Of a DNA stretch of 64,000 nt, positions 1 through 10,576 are shown piece after piece. How positions within the stretch are numbered: position 1 is the first letter of the stretch; every line of letters begins with the position of its first letter. The translations under genes and the position numbers were made by a program. The stretch is from Halorubrum cibi (GTDB taxonomy: Archaea > Halobacteriota > Halobacteria > Halobacteriales > Haloferacaceae), in contig NZ_FXTD01000008.1 in the NCBI RefSeq assembly GCF_900182635.1, positions 123,459 through 187,458 on the forward strand, written 5' to 3'. A model generated the notes under the pieces. It was not told the DNA's origin and did not search any database. It saw nothing but the letters and a program-made list of their open reading frames with translations.

Positions 1-4
1 CTCG

Positions 5-286
5 TTACTCCCCGAACAGCTCGTCGACGGCGTCGCCCGCGGCCTCGGTGGCCGCCTCGGCGACCGCCTCCGGGTCGGAGTCGTCGTCGCCGTCGGGAGC
101 GTTCAGGTAGACGTCGACGTCGAGGACGCCCTTCTCGAAGGTGACCGTGACGTCGAGGTCGGTCACGGCCGACTGGTCGTAGTGTTTGAAGACGACCCCT
201 TCGGCCGCCTCCGCGGCGGTACGAACGACCTCCTCGTCCGTCGGCCCGTCACTCGTCGATTGCTCGCTCGACGCGTCCTCGCTCAT
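5..286 (-). CDS. DUF3194 family protein
   Basis: A 93-residue acidic protein of unknown function. Residues 1-18 are Ser/Asp/Glu-rich, followed by a compact alpha/beta domain (about 20-63) and an Ala/Asp-rich helical tail. Its position directly after prefoldin beta (6-bp gap, same strand) is the usual haloarchaeal place for the DUF3194 family, which supports the call. It is probably cotranscribed with prefoldin, but nothing in the sequence fixes its biochemical role. Confidence 0.8.
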   Translation of the reverse strand: MSEDASSEQSTSDGPTDEEVVRTAAEAAEGVVFKHYDQSAVTDLDVTVTFEKGVLDVDVYLNAPDGDDDSDPEAVAEAATEAAGDAVDELFGE

Positions 287-292
287 CGGTCT

Positions 293-688
293 CTACGCGC
301 CGCCCGCGCCCGGACCGCCGGGACCCATCGGGCCGCCGCCCGCGCCGCCCTGGAGCATCTGCTGGAGCTCGCCCTGGAGGTCGTCGAACTGCTCCTGGAC
401 GCGCTCCTCCTGTTTCTCGAGCTGCTCGGTGCGGACCTCGAGGGAGTCGACCTTGTTCTCGAGGTCGTCGTAGGCGGACTCGTAGTCGGTCTCGACGAGC
501 ACCTCGCCGATCTCGCGGTACATGCCGGCGTCCTCGTCGACGTCCTCGAGGGCATCGAGCGCCGTCTTCGACTCGTTGAGCGCGGTCTTCGCCTGCTCCT
601 TCTGTTCTGCGACCTGCTGTGCGGTCTCCTGTAGCTCCTGAAGCTCCTCGATCTTCTCCTGTGCCTCGGGCGGCATGTTCCCTTGCAT
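293..688 (-). CDS. pfdB: Prefoldin subunit beta
   Basis: A 131-residue beta subunit of the archaeal prefoldin hexamer, which hands unfolded proteins to the thermosome in the cytosol. The start [12 protein letters not shown] is chosen because it begins the family-typical N-terminus; the longer open frame upstream is Arg-rich and not prefoldin-like. Two Gln/Glu/Lys-rich coiled-coil arms (about 8-45 and 72-112) flank the central hairpin, and the protein ends in a Gly/Pro-rich tail. It sits in the conserved neighbourhood L37ae, RpoP, Pcc1, prefoldin, DUF3194, although 194 bp separate it from pcc1. Confidence 0.93.
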   Translation of the reverse strand: MQGNMPPEAQEKIEELQELQETAQQVAEQKEQAKTALNESKTALDALEDVDEDAGMYREIGEVLVETDYESAYDDLENKVDSLEVRTEQLEKQEERVQEQFDDLQGELQQMLQGGAGGGPMGPGGPGAGGA

Positions 689-882
689 GGGCGGACCGAG
701 GCGGTCCGGACGGAAAAACCCCCGACTTCTCCGATGAGAACGAGAACCGCCGTGAACCGGCGGAAGACGGGTAGAGTCGAACGAAAACGTCTCTCGCACC
801 GCGTCGTCGATCGGCGTGTCGCTCCCGATTCGCGTGCGCCCCAACCAGTTCGCGTGCGGTGTCGCTACTCGCGTCCGCGGTG

Positions 883-1134
883 CTATCGATCCCGGCTCAC
901 GCCCTCGGCGACCGTGACCAGTCGCGACCAGCTGTTGATCCCCGCCCGCAGCGCGACGAGGTCGGTCGCGGTCACGCGGACGCGGACGACGGAACCGTCT
1001 CGCTCGACGGTCGCGCTCGATCGCGACTCGTCGAGTTCGCCGACCTCGGGCGCGAGCGCGTCGGCGATGATCCGGGCGCGCCGCTCGTCGGGGTACTCGA
1101 AGGAGAGAAGCGTTCCGTGGTCGCAGTCGGTCAC
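883..1134 (-). CDS. pcc1: KEOPS complex subunit Pcc1
   Basis: An 83-residue Pcc1 homologue, the small dimerising subunit of KEOPS, which makes the t6A37 modification of ANN-decoding tRNAs. The sequence has the family pattern of a beta-strand opening ([10 protein letters not shown]), a helix [12 protein letters not shown] and a C-terminal [12 protein letters not shown] helix. The start is GTG at 1134, 12 bp after the rpoP stop, so translational coupling with RpoP is likely. Length is normal for archaeal Pcc1. Confidence 0.88.
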   Translation of the reverse strand: MTDCDHGTLLSFEYPDERRARIIADALAPEVGELDESRSSATVERDGSVVRVRVTATDLVALRAGINSWSRLVTVAEGVSRDR

Positions 1135-1146
1135 GGCGGGGTCGGG

Positions 1147-1281
1147 TTACTCGACGTCGACTTCCTTGATGTCGCCGCCGCGCTCCTTCAGGAGGACGCG
1201 GTGGCCACAGTAGGGACAGCGGACGCCGCCGTACTCGTCGAGCGTGACGTCGCGCTTACAGCGGGAACACTTGTAACTCAT
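1147..1281 (-). CDS. rpoP: DNA-directed RNA polymerase subunit P (Rpb12-like)
   Basis: A 44-residue zinc-ribbon subunit of archaeal RNA polymerase. It begins [12 protein letters not shown] and carries two CxxC knuckles, CSRC (residues 5-8) and CPYC (22-25), that bind one zinc. The ATG overlaps the last base of the L37ae stop codon, giving a tight translational unit. Length and the two knuckles match the Rpb12/RpoP family. Confidence 0.95.
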   Translation of the reverse strand: MSYKCSRCKRDVTLDEYGGVRCPYCGHRVLLKERGGDIKEVDVE

Positions 1282-1547
1282 TATTCCTCGTCGGCGAGCG
1301 CGGCGCGGATGGAGCGGCGGACAGTGCGGCCGCCGGGGGTCTCGGGGCGGTAGGCCCCGCCGGTGAACGTCTCGCCGGTCTCCTCGTTCACCCAGATGCC
1401 GGTGCCGACGCGCTTGACGTCGTCGCCGTCGACGGTCGCGTTCTGCATCTCTCCCTCGATGTCCTTGACCCGCTTTCTGGCGACGCGGCCGTAGCGAGCC
1501 CCGAATCGGCCCGCACTGCCGGTGCTTCGTGCCTTGTCCTCAGCCAT
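1281..1547 (-). CDS. rpl37ae: 50S ribosomal protein L37ae, lacking zinc-ribbon cysteines
   Basis: An 88-residue L37ae (eL43) homologue of the large ribosomal subunit. The conserved opening ([18 protein letters not shown]) and the GTGIW and [12 protein letters not shown] blocks identify it. The four cysteines that normally form the C4 zinc ribbon are absent: the regions before and after GTGIW read [12 protein letters not shown] and VNEETGETF. The internal ATG is preferred because the upstream frame is not L37ae-like. It is first in the cluster with rpoP. The loss of zinc ligands is discussed in the findings. Confidence 0.9.
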   Translation of the reverse strand: MAEDKARSTGSAGRFGARYGRVARKRVKDIEGEMQNATVDGDDVKRVGTGIWVNEETGETFTGGAYRPETPGGRTVRRSIRAALADEE

Positions 1548-1722
1548 AGTGTGCCCGAGTACCGTCAGCGTGGGTAAAAAGGCTACGAGTCGGCCACGCC
1601 CGTGCGCCTCCGTGGCGTATCCGTTCCTCGAACTCACGTTTCTCGGATGCGTCCTCGAAGGAACCATCGCTCACTGGCGAGGTTCGTCGATCGAATCGAG
1701 ATCGGAGTGAGTAGAACGGGTC

Positions 1723-2036
1723 GTTGCTAGCGCGGTGAACACCGCCAAAGCCCCAGTCGCGAGGACTCGCGCGGCTTGTTGCGCGCTTCGGTCGCTCGCG
1801 CTGCTCGCTCCCTCAGTGCTTACTGCGCCGTGCTTCGTCCTTCCGAGAGACTTCGTCTCTCGACTTCCCGCTCGCTTACGCTCGCGGGAATCACGACTGC
1901 CCCTTTGAGTCCCACCCCGCTCAGCCCCGCACCTCATACCTCCCCAGCCTCGCGGTTCGCGCTCTTCGAGCGCTCACCGCGTCCCTCGCAGTCGGACTCG
2001 CGCCCTCCGGGCGCTCACCGGCGCGCCACCGCACCG
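1723..2036 (+). repeat. Interspersed intergenic repeat, copy A
   Basis: This occupies most of the 562-bp gene-free interval between L37ae and thi4. It contains blocks shared with a reverse-complement copy near 30.4-30.7 kb, including GCGCGGTGAACAC, CAAAGCCCCAG, TGCCCCTTTGAGTCCCACCCC and CACCTCATACCTCCCCAGCC. It is rich in short hairpins, such as TCCCGCTCGCTTACGCTCGCGGGA. No long haloarchaeal-like open frame is convincing here. Its function is unknown; it could be a mobile or structural-RNA repeat. Confidence 0.7.
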
Positions 2037-2109
2037 CGAGTCGGATCGGTACTCGCACGACACCGACCACAACGACTAATACTACCCAGTAATACCACTA
2101 AGTCGTATC

Positions 2110-3036
2110 ATGGACTTCGACGGCTTCAGCGACGTGAGCGAGACCGACGTAACGCGCGCCATCGGGCAGGACTGGTCCGAGGAGTTCCTCGAGTTCTCCG
2201 AGAGCGACGTCATCGTGGTCGGGGGCGGCCCGTCCGGGCTGATGGCGGCGAAAGAGCTCGCCGACCGCGGGGTGAAGGTGATGGTCGTCGAGAAGAACAA
2301 CTACCTCGGCGGCGGCTTCTGGCTCGGCGGCTTCCTCATGAACAAGGTGACCGTCCGCGACCCCGCCCAGGAGGTGCTCGCCGACCTCGGCGTCGACTTC
2401 GAGCCCGCCGAGGGCGTCGAGGACCTCTACGTCGCCAACGGGCCGGAGGCGTGCTCGGGGCTGATCAAGGCGGCCTGCGACGCGGGCGTCAAGGTCCAGA
2501 ACATGACCGAGTTCACCGACCTCGTCGTGCGCGAGGACCACCGCGTCGGCGGGATCGTGATGAACTGGACGCCCGTCCACGCGCTTCCCCGCGAGATCAC
2601 CTGCGTCGACCCCATCGCGGTCGAGTCCGAGGTCGTGATCGATGCCACCGGCCACGACGCGGTCGCGATCAACAAACTCGACGAACGGGGCGTCCTCGAG
2701 GTTCCCGGCATCTCCCACGCAAGGGAGCACAACACTGGGATGGACGCGACCGACGACGACGAGTACGGCGCGCCCGGCCACGACTCGCCGGGCCACGACT
2801 CGATGTGGGTCGGCGAGAGCGAGGACGCCGTCGTCGAGCACACCGGCGTCGTCCACGACGGACTCGTCGCGAGCGGGATGGCGGTCGCGACCGCCTACGG
2901 CCTCCCGCGGATGGGACCGACCTTCGGCGCGATGTTGGTCTCCGGCAAGCGCGCGGCGCAGGCCGCGCTCGACGACCTCGACGTCGACGCCGGCGACGTG
3001 CGGCTCTCCTCCCGGCCCGCCCCCGCCGACGACTGA
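2110..3036 (+). CDS. thi4: Thiamine thiazole synthase Thi4
   Basis: A 308-residue Thi4 family protein that makes the thiazole moiety of thiamine from NAD, glycine and a sulfur source in the cytosol. The dinucleotide-binding motif GGGPSG is at about residues 38-43, followed by an acidic strand end ([13 protein letters not shown]). Cys165 in the ITCVDP motif matches the sulfur-donating cysteine of yeast and Haloferax Thi4, whereas methanogen homologues have His. The C-terminal [20 protein letters not shown] block is typical. No TPP riboswitch is seen in the short upstream region. Confidence 0.95.
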   Translation: MDFDGFSDVSETDVTRAIGQDWSEEFLEFSESDVIVVGGGPSGLMAAKELADRGVKVMVVEKNNYLGGGFWLGGFLMNKVTVRDPAQEVLADLGVDFEPAEGVEDLYVANGPEACSGLIKAACDAGVKVQNMTEFTDLVVREDHRVGGIVMNWTPVHALPREITCVDPIAVESEVVIDATGHDAVAINKLDERGVLEVPGISHAREHNTGMDATDDDEYGAPGHDSPGHDSMWVGESEDAVVEHTGVVHDGLVASGMAVATAYGLPRMGPTFGAMLVSGKRAAQAALDDLDVDAGDVRLSSRPAPADD

Positions 3037-3055
3037 TCCCGTCCGCACGCGACTC

Positions 3056-3958
3056 CTAGTCCCGGCTGACGTCGAGGTCCTCGTCGACCCGGAACCGGAT
3101 CCCGTCCGGCGTCTCGTAGACGAGGTCGTCTCCGTCGGCGATGACCGGCCACGACATCACCGTGGCGATGCGATCCCAGCCGGGGTCGACCCCGTTTCTC
3201 GCGAAGAAGTCGGCCATCGGCTCCCGGTCGTCGGTGGCGTAGAGCGGATGTGCGATGTGCCGGCGTCCGCAGTGATCACACGCGAACCGGATCATCCCGT
3301 CGTGGTTCACGTGGCGGAACCCGTATCCGTCGTCTCCCGGCTCCTCGCCCTCCGCGGGGGGGAGCGTGACCGTCACGTCGTGACCGCAGTTCGGACAGAA
3401 CCCGTCGGCCATCGCCCGGAAGGTGTGTACCGAGCGGAGATGGGAACGCTCGAAGGCGGTCTCGATGTCGACTCCCGACACGCCCGACGGCGGATACGCG
3501 AGCGACGCGAGCGCTCCGTCGAGGACGAGTTCGTGATCGATCAGTCCGATACACTCCTGACACTGCGTCACGAGATATCCCCTGCGGTAGAAGGCCCGGA
3601 TCTCCCCTCCACAGCGGTAACACTCCCCGTCGACCGGTTCGGCCTCGACGGTCGGATCGTCGGTGAGTATGCCGGTCCGTCGAAGTCGAACCACCTCGCG
3701 GCCGGACTCGGCGAGCCGGTAGCCGCTCTCGGTCTTCGTGACGAACTGGTCGGTGAGCTTGTCGAGGTGGTAGCTGAACCGGCCGCTGTCCTCGACGCCC
3801 ACGTCGGCTTTGATCGTCGAGTACGCGGCGTTGCCCGCGATCGGCCCGGACGCGACCGTCAGATCGTACAGCGAGTCGAGGATCGCGAGCCTCACCTCGC
3901 TGTCGAGCACGGAGAACGCGAGCGCGTCCCGAGATCGAATCGCGGCGATACTGTCCAT
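3056..3958 (-). CDS. Winged-helix regulator with zinc-ribbon domains
   Basis: A 300-residue haloarchaeal regulator. Residues 10-105 form an ArsR-like winged helix (DSEVRLAILDSLYDL, then SGRFSYHLDKL). The C-terminal part holds cysteine pairs CYRCGG, CQEC, CPNC and CDHC, suggesting two zinc ribbons. The ligand and target are unknown. It is monocistronic and convergent with thi4. A perfect 12-bp palindrome lies 46 bp before the start, which suggests autoregulation. The family call rests on the fold pattern. Confidence 0.75.
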   Translation of the reverse strand: MDSIAAIRSRDALAFSVLDSEVRLAILDSLYDLTVASGPIAGNAAYSTIKADVGVEDSGRFSYHLDKLTDQFVTKTESGYRLAESGREVVRLRRTGILTDDPTVEAEPVDGECYRCGGEIRAFYRRGYLVTQCQECIGLIDHELVLDGALASLAYPPSGVSGVDIETAFERSHLRSVHTFRAMADGFCPNCGHDVTVTLPPAEGEEPGDDGYGFRHVNHDGMIRFACDHCGRRHIAHPLYATDDREPMADFFARNGVDPGWDRIATVMSWPVIADGDDLVYETPDGIRFRVDEDLDVSRD

Positions 3959-4003
3959 TCGTCCGTCAGGTGTGGTAGTAAGTGCTTATGTATTTCGTTC
4001 AAA

Positions 4004-4015
4004 ATGACATGTCAT
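4004..4015. promoter_or_regulatory. Perfect 12-bp palindrome upstream of the winged-helix gene
   Basis: ATGACATGTCAT is its own reverse complement. It lies 46 bp upstream of the minus-strand regulator start at 3958, just upstream of an AT-rich TATA-like stretch (ATACATAAG on the minus strand, about 3985-3993). The position fits an operator or an activator site for a dimeric HTH protein. This is inferred from sequence symmetry and spacing only. Confidence 0.5.
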
Positions 4016-4230
4016 GCGTTCCGGACACACGGGTCACGGTCCGAGGCGTGCGAACGGTCGGCCGTACGGGCCGCGATCGGACTCCGGGAGATCCGTCGTG
4101 ATCGTCCACGATCGTTCTCGATGGATACGCCGAAATACGACGGCTCGGGTGTGTATTCCGGCTTCTCTCGTTCCGATCGGATCGCGGCTCGACCGTGTGT
4201 CTTTTTCCGGCGCTGCGCCGAACTGGACGT

Positions 4231-5991
<1,761 letters not shown>

Positions 5992-6060
5992 CGCCCGGTC
6001 GAGCCGTCGCCTCCGAATCGCGCCCGCCAGTCATTTATCCGGCACGCGTCTACGGCGAGT

Positions 6061-6294
6061 ATGAGCGGCGACGACACCCGAAGCCGGGCGAACGAGGTCC
6101 GGACCGACGAGGGGGACGACGAGGGTCGCGAGTGGCGCTTCAGCGTCGACGACGTGGGCCCCGACGGGGTGACGGAGGACACCTCGACGCCCGAGACGGA
6201 GCCCATCGAACCGGGTTCGATCGACGCCGAACACGCCGTCTTCGTCGTCCTCGGGGTCGCGCTCGTCGTCGGCGTGTTCGTGTTCGGGTTCTGA
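6061..6294 (+). CDS. Small acidic single-span membrane protein
   Basis: A 77-residue protein with an acidic soluble N-terminal part (about 1-55) and one C-terminal hydrophobic segment (AVFVVLGVALVVGVFVFGF), so it is probably tail-anchored with the acidic part in the cytosol. Codon use is haloarchaeal and the ATG follows pyruvate kinase by about 70 bp. It resembles conserved haloarchaeal proteins of unknown function; I do not recognise a biochemical role. Confidence 0.7.
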   Translation: MSGDDTRSRANEVRTDEGDDEGREWRFSVDDVGPDGVTEDTSTPETEPIEPGSIDAEHAVFVVLGVALVVGVFVFGF

Positions 6295-6380
6295 TCGGTC
6301 GACGGCGTGAATCGAGTGAACGAAGTCCCGAATCCCGCCGGGAGACGTGACGCCCCGGCAGCCGACCGCCTTTTCGCCGG

Positions 6381-7109
6381 TCAGTTCATCAGTTCGCCGC
6401 CGTTCACGTTCAGCGTCTCGCCGGTGACGAACCCTGCGTCCCGGAGGTACGCGGCCGCCTCGGCGATGTCCTCGGGTCGACCGAAGCGGTCGACGGGGAT
6501 CGCTTCGAGCTGTTCGCGCTCCTCCTCGGGCGTTCTGTCGCCGGTCATGTCCGTCTCGACGTGACCGGGCGCGATCGCGTTCACCCGCACGTCGGGCGCG
6601 AAGTCGCCGGCGTGGCTGCGGGTGAGCGAGACGAGTGCGCCCTTCGAGGCGGCGTAGTGACACTCGATCGGCGCGCCGGTGTGCGCGAGGATGGAGGAGA
6701 CGTTCGAGACCGAGGGGCCGTCCGCGGAGTCGCGGAGGTGCGGCAGCGCCGCCTTCGTCACGTTGAACGCGGAGTTGACGTTCACGTCCATGACCCGGTC
6801 GAAGTCGGCCGGGTCCAGGTCCTCGGTGTACACGTGCTGGTCGATCCCGGCGTTGTTGACGACGTGGTCGACGCCGCCGAACGCGTCGGCGGCGGTCTCG
6901 ACCAGTCGGGCGGCCGCCTCGGGATCCGAGACGTCCGCCCCGACGACGACCGCCTCTCGGCCCAGGTCCCGGACCTCCGCCGCGACCGACTCGGCGGCCT
7001 CCTCGCTCGTGTGGTAGTTGACGGCGACGTCGTAGCCGTCCTCGGCGAACCGAAGCGCGATCCCGCGACCGATCCCCCGCGACGACCCCGTCACGACTGC
7101 GGCTGGCAT
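6381..7109 (-). CDS. Short-chain dehydrogenase/reductase, FabG-like
   Basis: A 242-residue SDR oxidoreductase. It has the cofactor motif TGSSRGIGRG (8-17), NNAG in the central strand, a Ser of the VSNVSS segment and the catalytic YAASK. The nucleotide-binding region resembles NADPH-using 3-oxoacyl-ACP reductases, but archaea lack a bacterial-type fatty acid synthase, so the substrate is unknown. The start MPAAVVTGSS is chosen at the beginning of the Rossmann fold. It is convergent with the small membrane protein gene. Confidence 0.88.
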   Translation of the reverse strand: MPAAVVTGSSRGIGRGIALRFAEDGYDVAVNYHTSEEAAESVAAEVRDLGREAVVVGADVSDPEAAARLVETAADAFGGVDHVVNNAGIDQHVYTEDLDPADFDRVMDVNVNSAFNVTKAALPHLRDSADGPSVSNVSSILAHTGAPIECHYAASKGALVSLTRSHAGDFAPDVRVNAIAPGHVETDMTGDRTPEEEREQLEAIPVDRFGRPEDIAEAAAYLRDAGFVTGETLNVNGGELMN

Positions 7110-7272
7110 GTCTCTCCGGTCCGGGCCGACCGACTTCGTCCTTCCGGACCCGGCGAAAGAAGTGGTGGAGACACCGACTCGCCGGCGCGTGCCGGGGTCA
7201 TCGACCGTCCGTCGCCTCACCGACCGTCTGTCGACTCACCGATCGTCTGTCGTCTCACCGAATACACCGGCG

Positions 7273-8085
7273 TCACGGAACCCGACCTACCGTCACCTCG
7301 AAGGGAACGAGTTCGACGCGCTCGTACTCGCGCTCGCGCATCGCCGCGACGACGTCGCGACCCATCTCCCGCCAGCGCCGGCGGAGGTCGTCGTACGCCG
7401 CCGCCGACAGCGCGTTCCGAAGCTCCTCGCGGTGGTCATCGAGCCCCGCGCCGGACGCCTTCCGGGCGGCCGACTCGAGGGCCGGCTCGGCGTACGGCGG
7501 GGCCGTCCGCTTCTCGTGGAGGTACCGCCGCGTCCGGACGTCGACGAGGCCGGCGTCCACGAACAGCGACTCGACGCGGTCGCCGAGGGCCACGTCGGTC
7601 TCCACGCCCGCGAGGTACGCCTCCCGTGCCTCCCGCTCGAGGTCGGCCTCGCGATCGACCGTCGAGGAGACGGTCACGTCGGCGTTGTTCGGCTCCACGG
7701 CCGCGACCAGATCCGCGGAGACCCGCGCGAGCTCCCGCACCGCCCGCGCCGGCTCGGGTAGGTTGACCAGCAGCGCCTGACACGCCGCGAGGTCGACGGC
7801 GTCCTCGCGGAGCGGCAGCCGGGTCGCGTCCCCGGCGGCGTACGAGGCGAGCGCGGACGTCTCCTCGCGGGCGACGTCGAGCAGGCTCGTGTCCGCGTCG
7901 ATCCCGATAACGGTCGCGTCCGGTCCCGTCTCCTCGGCGAGCACGCGAGTGAACTCACCTGTCCCGCAGCCGACGTCGAGGACGCGCTCGCGGTCGGGAA
8001 GCGAGCAGTCCGCGAGCGCCTCGCGCCCGTCGGCCCACATCCCCTCGCGGGTGAACTCGAGGTACTCGGCTGAGAACCGTCTCAC
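7273..8085 (-). CDS. Class I SAM-dependent methyltransferase
   Basis: A 270-residue methyltransferase. Motif I is VLDVGCGTGEFTRVL (about 37-51), followed by an acidic motif II (IGIDADTSLL) and a motif-IV-like ACQALLVNLPEP. The C-terminal half is Arg-rich and helical, with ATG/GTG alternatives; the GTG at 8085 includes the N-terminal helix before motif I. The substrate cannot be read from the sequence. The neighbours are unrelated, so there is no pathway context. Confidence 0.8.
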   Translation of the reverse strand: MRRFSAEYLEFTREGMWADGREALADCSLPDRERVLDVGCGTGEFTRVLAEETGPDATVIGIDADTSLLDVAREETSALASYAAGDATRLPLREDAVDLAACQALLVNLPEPARAVRELARVSADLVAAVEPNNADVTVSSTVDREADLEREAREAYLAGVETDVALGDRVESLFVDAGLVDVRTRRYLHEKRTAPPYAEPALESAARKASGAGLDDHREELRNALSAAAYDDLRRRWREMGRDVVAAMREREYERVELVPFEVTVGRVP

Positions 8086-8124
8086 GCCGCCCCGTTCGCG
8101 GCGGCGCGGATTAAGGGGCGGGGT

Positions 8125-8568
8125 TCACTCGCTCGACCCGATCCCGACGAGGTCGGCGACCAGCGCGGCGGTGACCCCCGCACAGAAGCCGACGAACGCG
8201 CTCGCGACGCTGTGGGTCAGAAACGAGCCCGTGAGCTCGGCGATCCACACGCCGTCGACGCCCGAGACCCCGATCGCGCTCGCGACCGCGAGGGACGCCC
8301 CGAGGACGACGACCGGAACGACGCCGACCGCCAGACAGGCCGGTCCGCCGCAGCGAGCGTACGCGCCGACGGCGGCGATCGGCGCGGGCGCGTACACCGC
8401 CACGAACGGCAGGGTCCGCGCCGAGAGGGTCGTCACCGTGCGGTGATCGATCGCGCTCGCCACGAGGGTCACCGCCGCGACGAGCCCCACGGCGACGGTG
8501 AACCCGACCACGAGCCCGACCGCTCGCTCGCGTCGGCGACCGAACAGCAGCGCTTTCGTGGTCGTCAT
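8125..8568 (-). CDS. Integral membrane protein of unknown function
   Basis: A 147-residue hydrophobic protein with about four membrane spans (roughly 16-38, 52-70, 77-98 and 118-141) and a basic N-terminus (FGRRRER) consistent with positive-inside orientation. It has no recognised motif. It lies between a methyltransferase and endonuclease IV, 39 bp upstream of the methyltransferase start on the same strand, so cotranscription is possible. Confidence 0.65.
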   Translation of the reverse strand: MTTTKALLFGRRRERAVGLVVGFTVAVGLVAAVTLVASAIDHRTVTTLSARTLPFVAVYAPAPIAAVGAYARCGGPACLAVGVVPVVVLGASLAVASAIGVSGVDGVWIAELTGSFLTHSVASAFVGFCAGVTAALVADLVGIGSSE

Positions 8569-8659
8569 GCGTCGCGTTCACACGCCGGACGGACTTAAAA
8601 GCGCGTCAGACGGGATCTTCCCCACCTCCACGTTCTTCGCGTCGTCCCCCTTCGCGTCC

Positions 8660-9535
8660 TCACTCGTGGCGAAGCTCCCGGACGCGCTCGACGTTCCACG
8701 CGAAGCTTTTGCCGTCCTCCGTCGGGGTCTCCAACACGAACGGGACGTCGGCGAGGTCGGGGTGGTTGATCACCCGCTCCATCCCCTCCTCGCCGATGAG
8801 CCCCTCGCCGACGTGGGCGTGTTCGTCCTTGTTTGTGCCGCAGGCGTGTTTCGAGTCGTTGAGGTGGACACACTTCAGATGCTCGAGCCCCACCACGTCG
8901 TCGAACTCCGCGACCGTCTCGTCGACCGCCTCGGCCGTCGAGAGGTCGTAGCCGGCCGCGAACGCGTGGGCGGTGTCGACACAGACGTCGACGTCGGTCT
9001 CCGTCCGGTCGATGACGCCCGCGAGGTGTTCGAACTCGCCGCCGAGTTTCGTCCCCGCGCCCGCGTCGCTCTCGATCAGGATCGTCACGTCCTCGGGGAC
9101 GTCGACGTCGTCGATGACGCTCGCCGCGTTGTCGAGCCCGCCCTCGACGCCCGCACCGGTGTGGGCTCCGAGGTGGACGTTCACGTAGGGGATCCCCAGC
9201 GCGGCGGCGGCGTCGACCTCCCGCTGCATCGACTCCAGTGACTTCTCGCGAAGCCCGTCCTTCGGCGTACAGAGGTTGACGAGGTAGGAGGTGTGGATCA
9301 CCCACGGCCCGTCGAGGTCGCGCTCGGTGTGCTCGCGGAACAGCGCCGCCTCCTCCTCGCCGATGTTCGGGTCCTCCCACACCTGCGGGGAGTGGGTGAA
9401 GATCTGCCCGCAGTTGCCGCCGAACTGCGTCTGTCTGAACACCGCGTTCGCGATGTTTCCGTGCGGGGGCGTCTCGGGATCGTTGGATGCTCTCGACGTG
9501 GAGATCGAGACGTGCGCGCCGATCTTCAGGCTCAT
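8660..9535 (-). CDS. nfo: Endonuclease IV (deoxyribonuclease IV)
   Basis: A 291-residue AP endonuclease that cuts 5' of abasic sites in base excision repair. It begins [12 protein letters not shown], the family N-terminus, and contains the metal-site segments [35 protein letters not shown] and [25 protein letters not shown]. Length matches E. coli Nfo. It lies 53 bp from the lipoate ligase gene on the same strand. Confidence 0.95.
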   Translation of the reverse strand: MSLKIGAHVSISTSRASNDPETPPHGNIANAVFRQTQFGGNCGQIFTHSPQVWEDPNIGEEEAALFREHTERDLDGPWVIHTSYLVNLCTPKDGLREKSLESMQREVDAAAALGIPYVNVHLGAHTGAGVEGGLDNAASVIDDVDVPEDVTILIESDAGAGTKLGGEFEHLAGVIDRTETDVDVCVDTAHAFAAGYDLSTAEAVDETVAEFDDVVGLEHLKCVHLNDSKHACGTNKDEHAHVGEGLIGEEGMERVINHPDLADVPFVLETPTEDGKSFAWNVERVRELRHE

Positions 9536-9588
9536 ACGAGCGATAGACGGGGGAGGGGAAAAGCCGCTTCGGAAGGCGCGCGATCGAA

Positions 9589-10431
9589 TCACTCCCGATC
9601 GCCCGGACGCGAGCGAACCCAGTCGTCGTCGCGGTACCGCGCCTCGACGAGTTCGCTCGCGCGGTCGAGTTCGGCGTCGGTCCACGACCCGTCCCGATCG
9701 AGCGAACCGACTCCGTCCGATCCGTTCCCCGCCTCCACCCACGCCGCGAGCGACTCCTCGACCGCCCGAACCGCCTCCTCGCGGTCGATGTCGGCCAGTT
9801 CGTCGATCCCGACGACGCGCTCGCGAAACGTCTCGGGGGCGACCGGCGGGTCCGCGAACGCGTCGAGGTGTGCCTCGGCGTCGACCGAGAAGGAGAGCGA
9901 GCCGTGCTGGACCACCGCGTCGCGGGTGCGGTACTGCGCGTTGCCGGCGATCTTCCGGCCCGCGGCGACCACGTCGTGAGCCGGGTGGAGCTCCCGAAGG
10001 TAACACGCGGGGTGGTACAGCTCCGGGACGGCCTCCTCCACGTAGTCGGCGTCGATCCCGAGCCGGTCGAACGCCTCGAGGATCGGTTCACACAGCAGGT
10101 GGTAGGCGTCGAGCAGCTTGCCCGGCACGTCCCCGGCGGGGACGGCGATCGAGTAGGCGATATCGCCGTGGGCGTCGTGGAGGATCCCGCCGCCGCCGGT
10201 CCGTCTGCGGGTGACGTCGACGCCCGCACGCTCGCAGGCGTCCCAGTCGACGGTCTCCGGGTCCTGTCCGTACCCGAGCGTGAGACAGGTCGGGTCCCAG
10301 CGGTACGTCCGGACGGTGCCGGGTCCACCCTCGCTCGCGGTCTCGGCCGCGACTTCGTCGAGCGCCATCTGCATCGGCCCCGGTCGACGCTCCTCGCGGA
10401 TCAGCCGCCAGTCACCCTCCGGCGCGGTCAT
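9589..10431 (-). CDS. Lipoate-protein ligase A family protein
   Basis: A 280-residue protein of the lipoate/biotin ligase fold that probably attaches lipoyl groups to 2-oxoacid dehydrogenase or glycine cleavage proteins. Key motifs are [20 protein letters not shown] (nucleotide/lipoate binding) and [13 protein letters not shown] with the reactive Lys. A C-terminal helical extension (about 215-280) resembles the accessory region of LplA. Octanoyl transfer instead of ligation cannot be excluded. Confidence 0.85.
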   Translation of the reverse strand: MTAPEGDWRLIREERRPGPMQMALDEVAAETASEGGPGTVRTYRWDPTCLTLGYGQDPETVDWDACERAGVDVTRRRTGGGGILHDAHGDIAYSIAVPAGDVPGKLLDAYHLLCEPILEAFDRLGIDADYVEEAVPELYHPACYLRELHPAHDVVAAGRKIAGNAQYRTRDAVVQHGSLSFSVDAEAHLDAFADPPVAPETFRERVVGIDELADIDREEAVRAVEESLAAWVEAGNGSDGVGSLDRDGSWTDAELDRASELVEARYRDDDWVRSRPGDRE

Positions 10432-10576
10432 GCGTCCCCGTCGACGCGGCGACCCGAAAGCGGTTGCGTTCGTCGGCAGATCGCGATCGTTCTCGATTTG
10501 TTATCGCGACATGCGATTTATAGTCGTGATTCGGCGAACGCGGGCCGTTTTTAGGAATCCCCGGAGTAGGGGCCGT

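Noticed and set aside
2040..2109. TPP riboswitch before thi4
   Set aside because: No conserved TPP-aptamer motifs are visible in the short sequence before the ATG.
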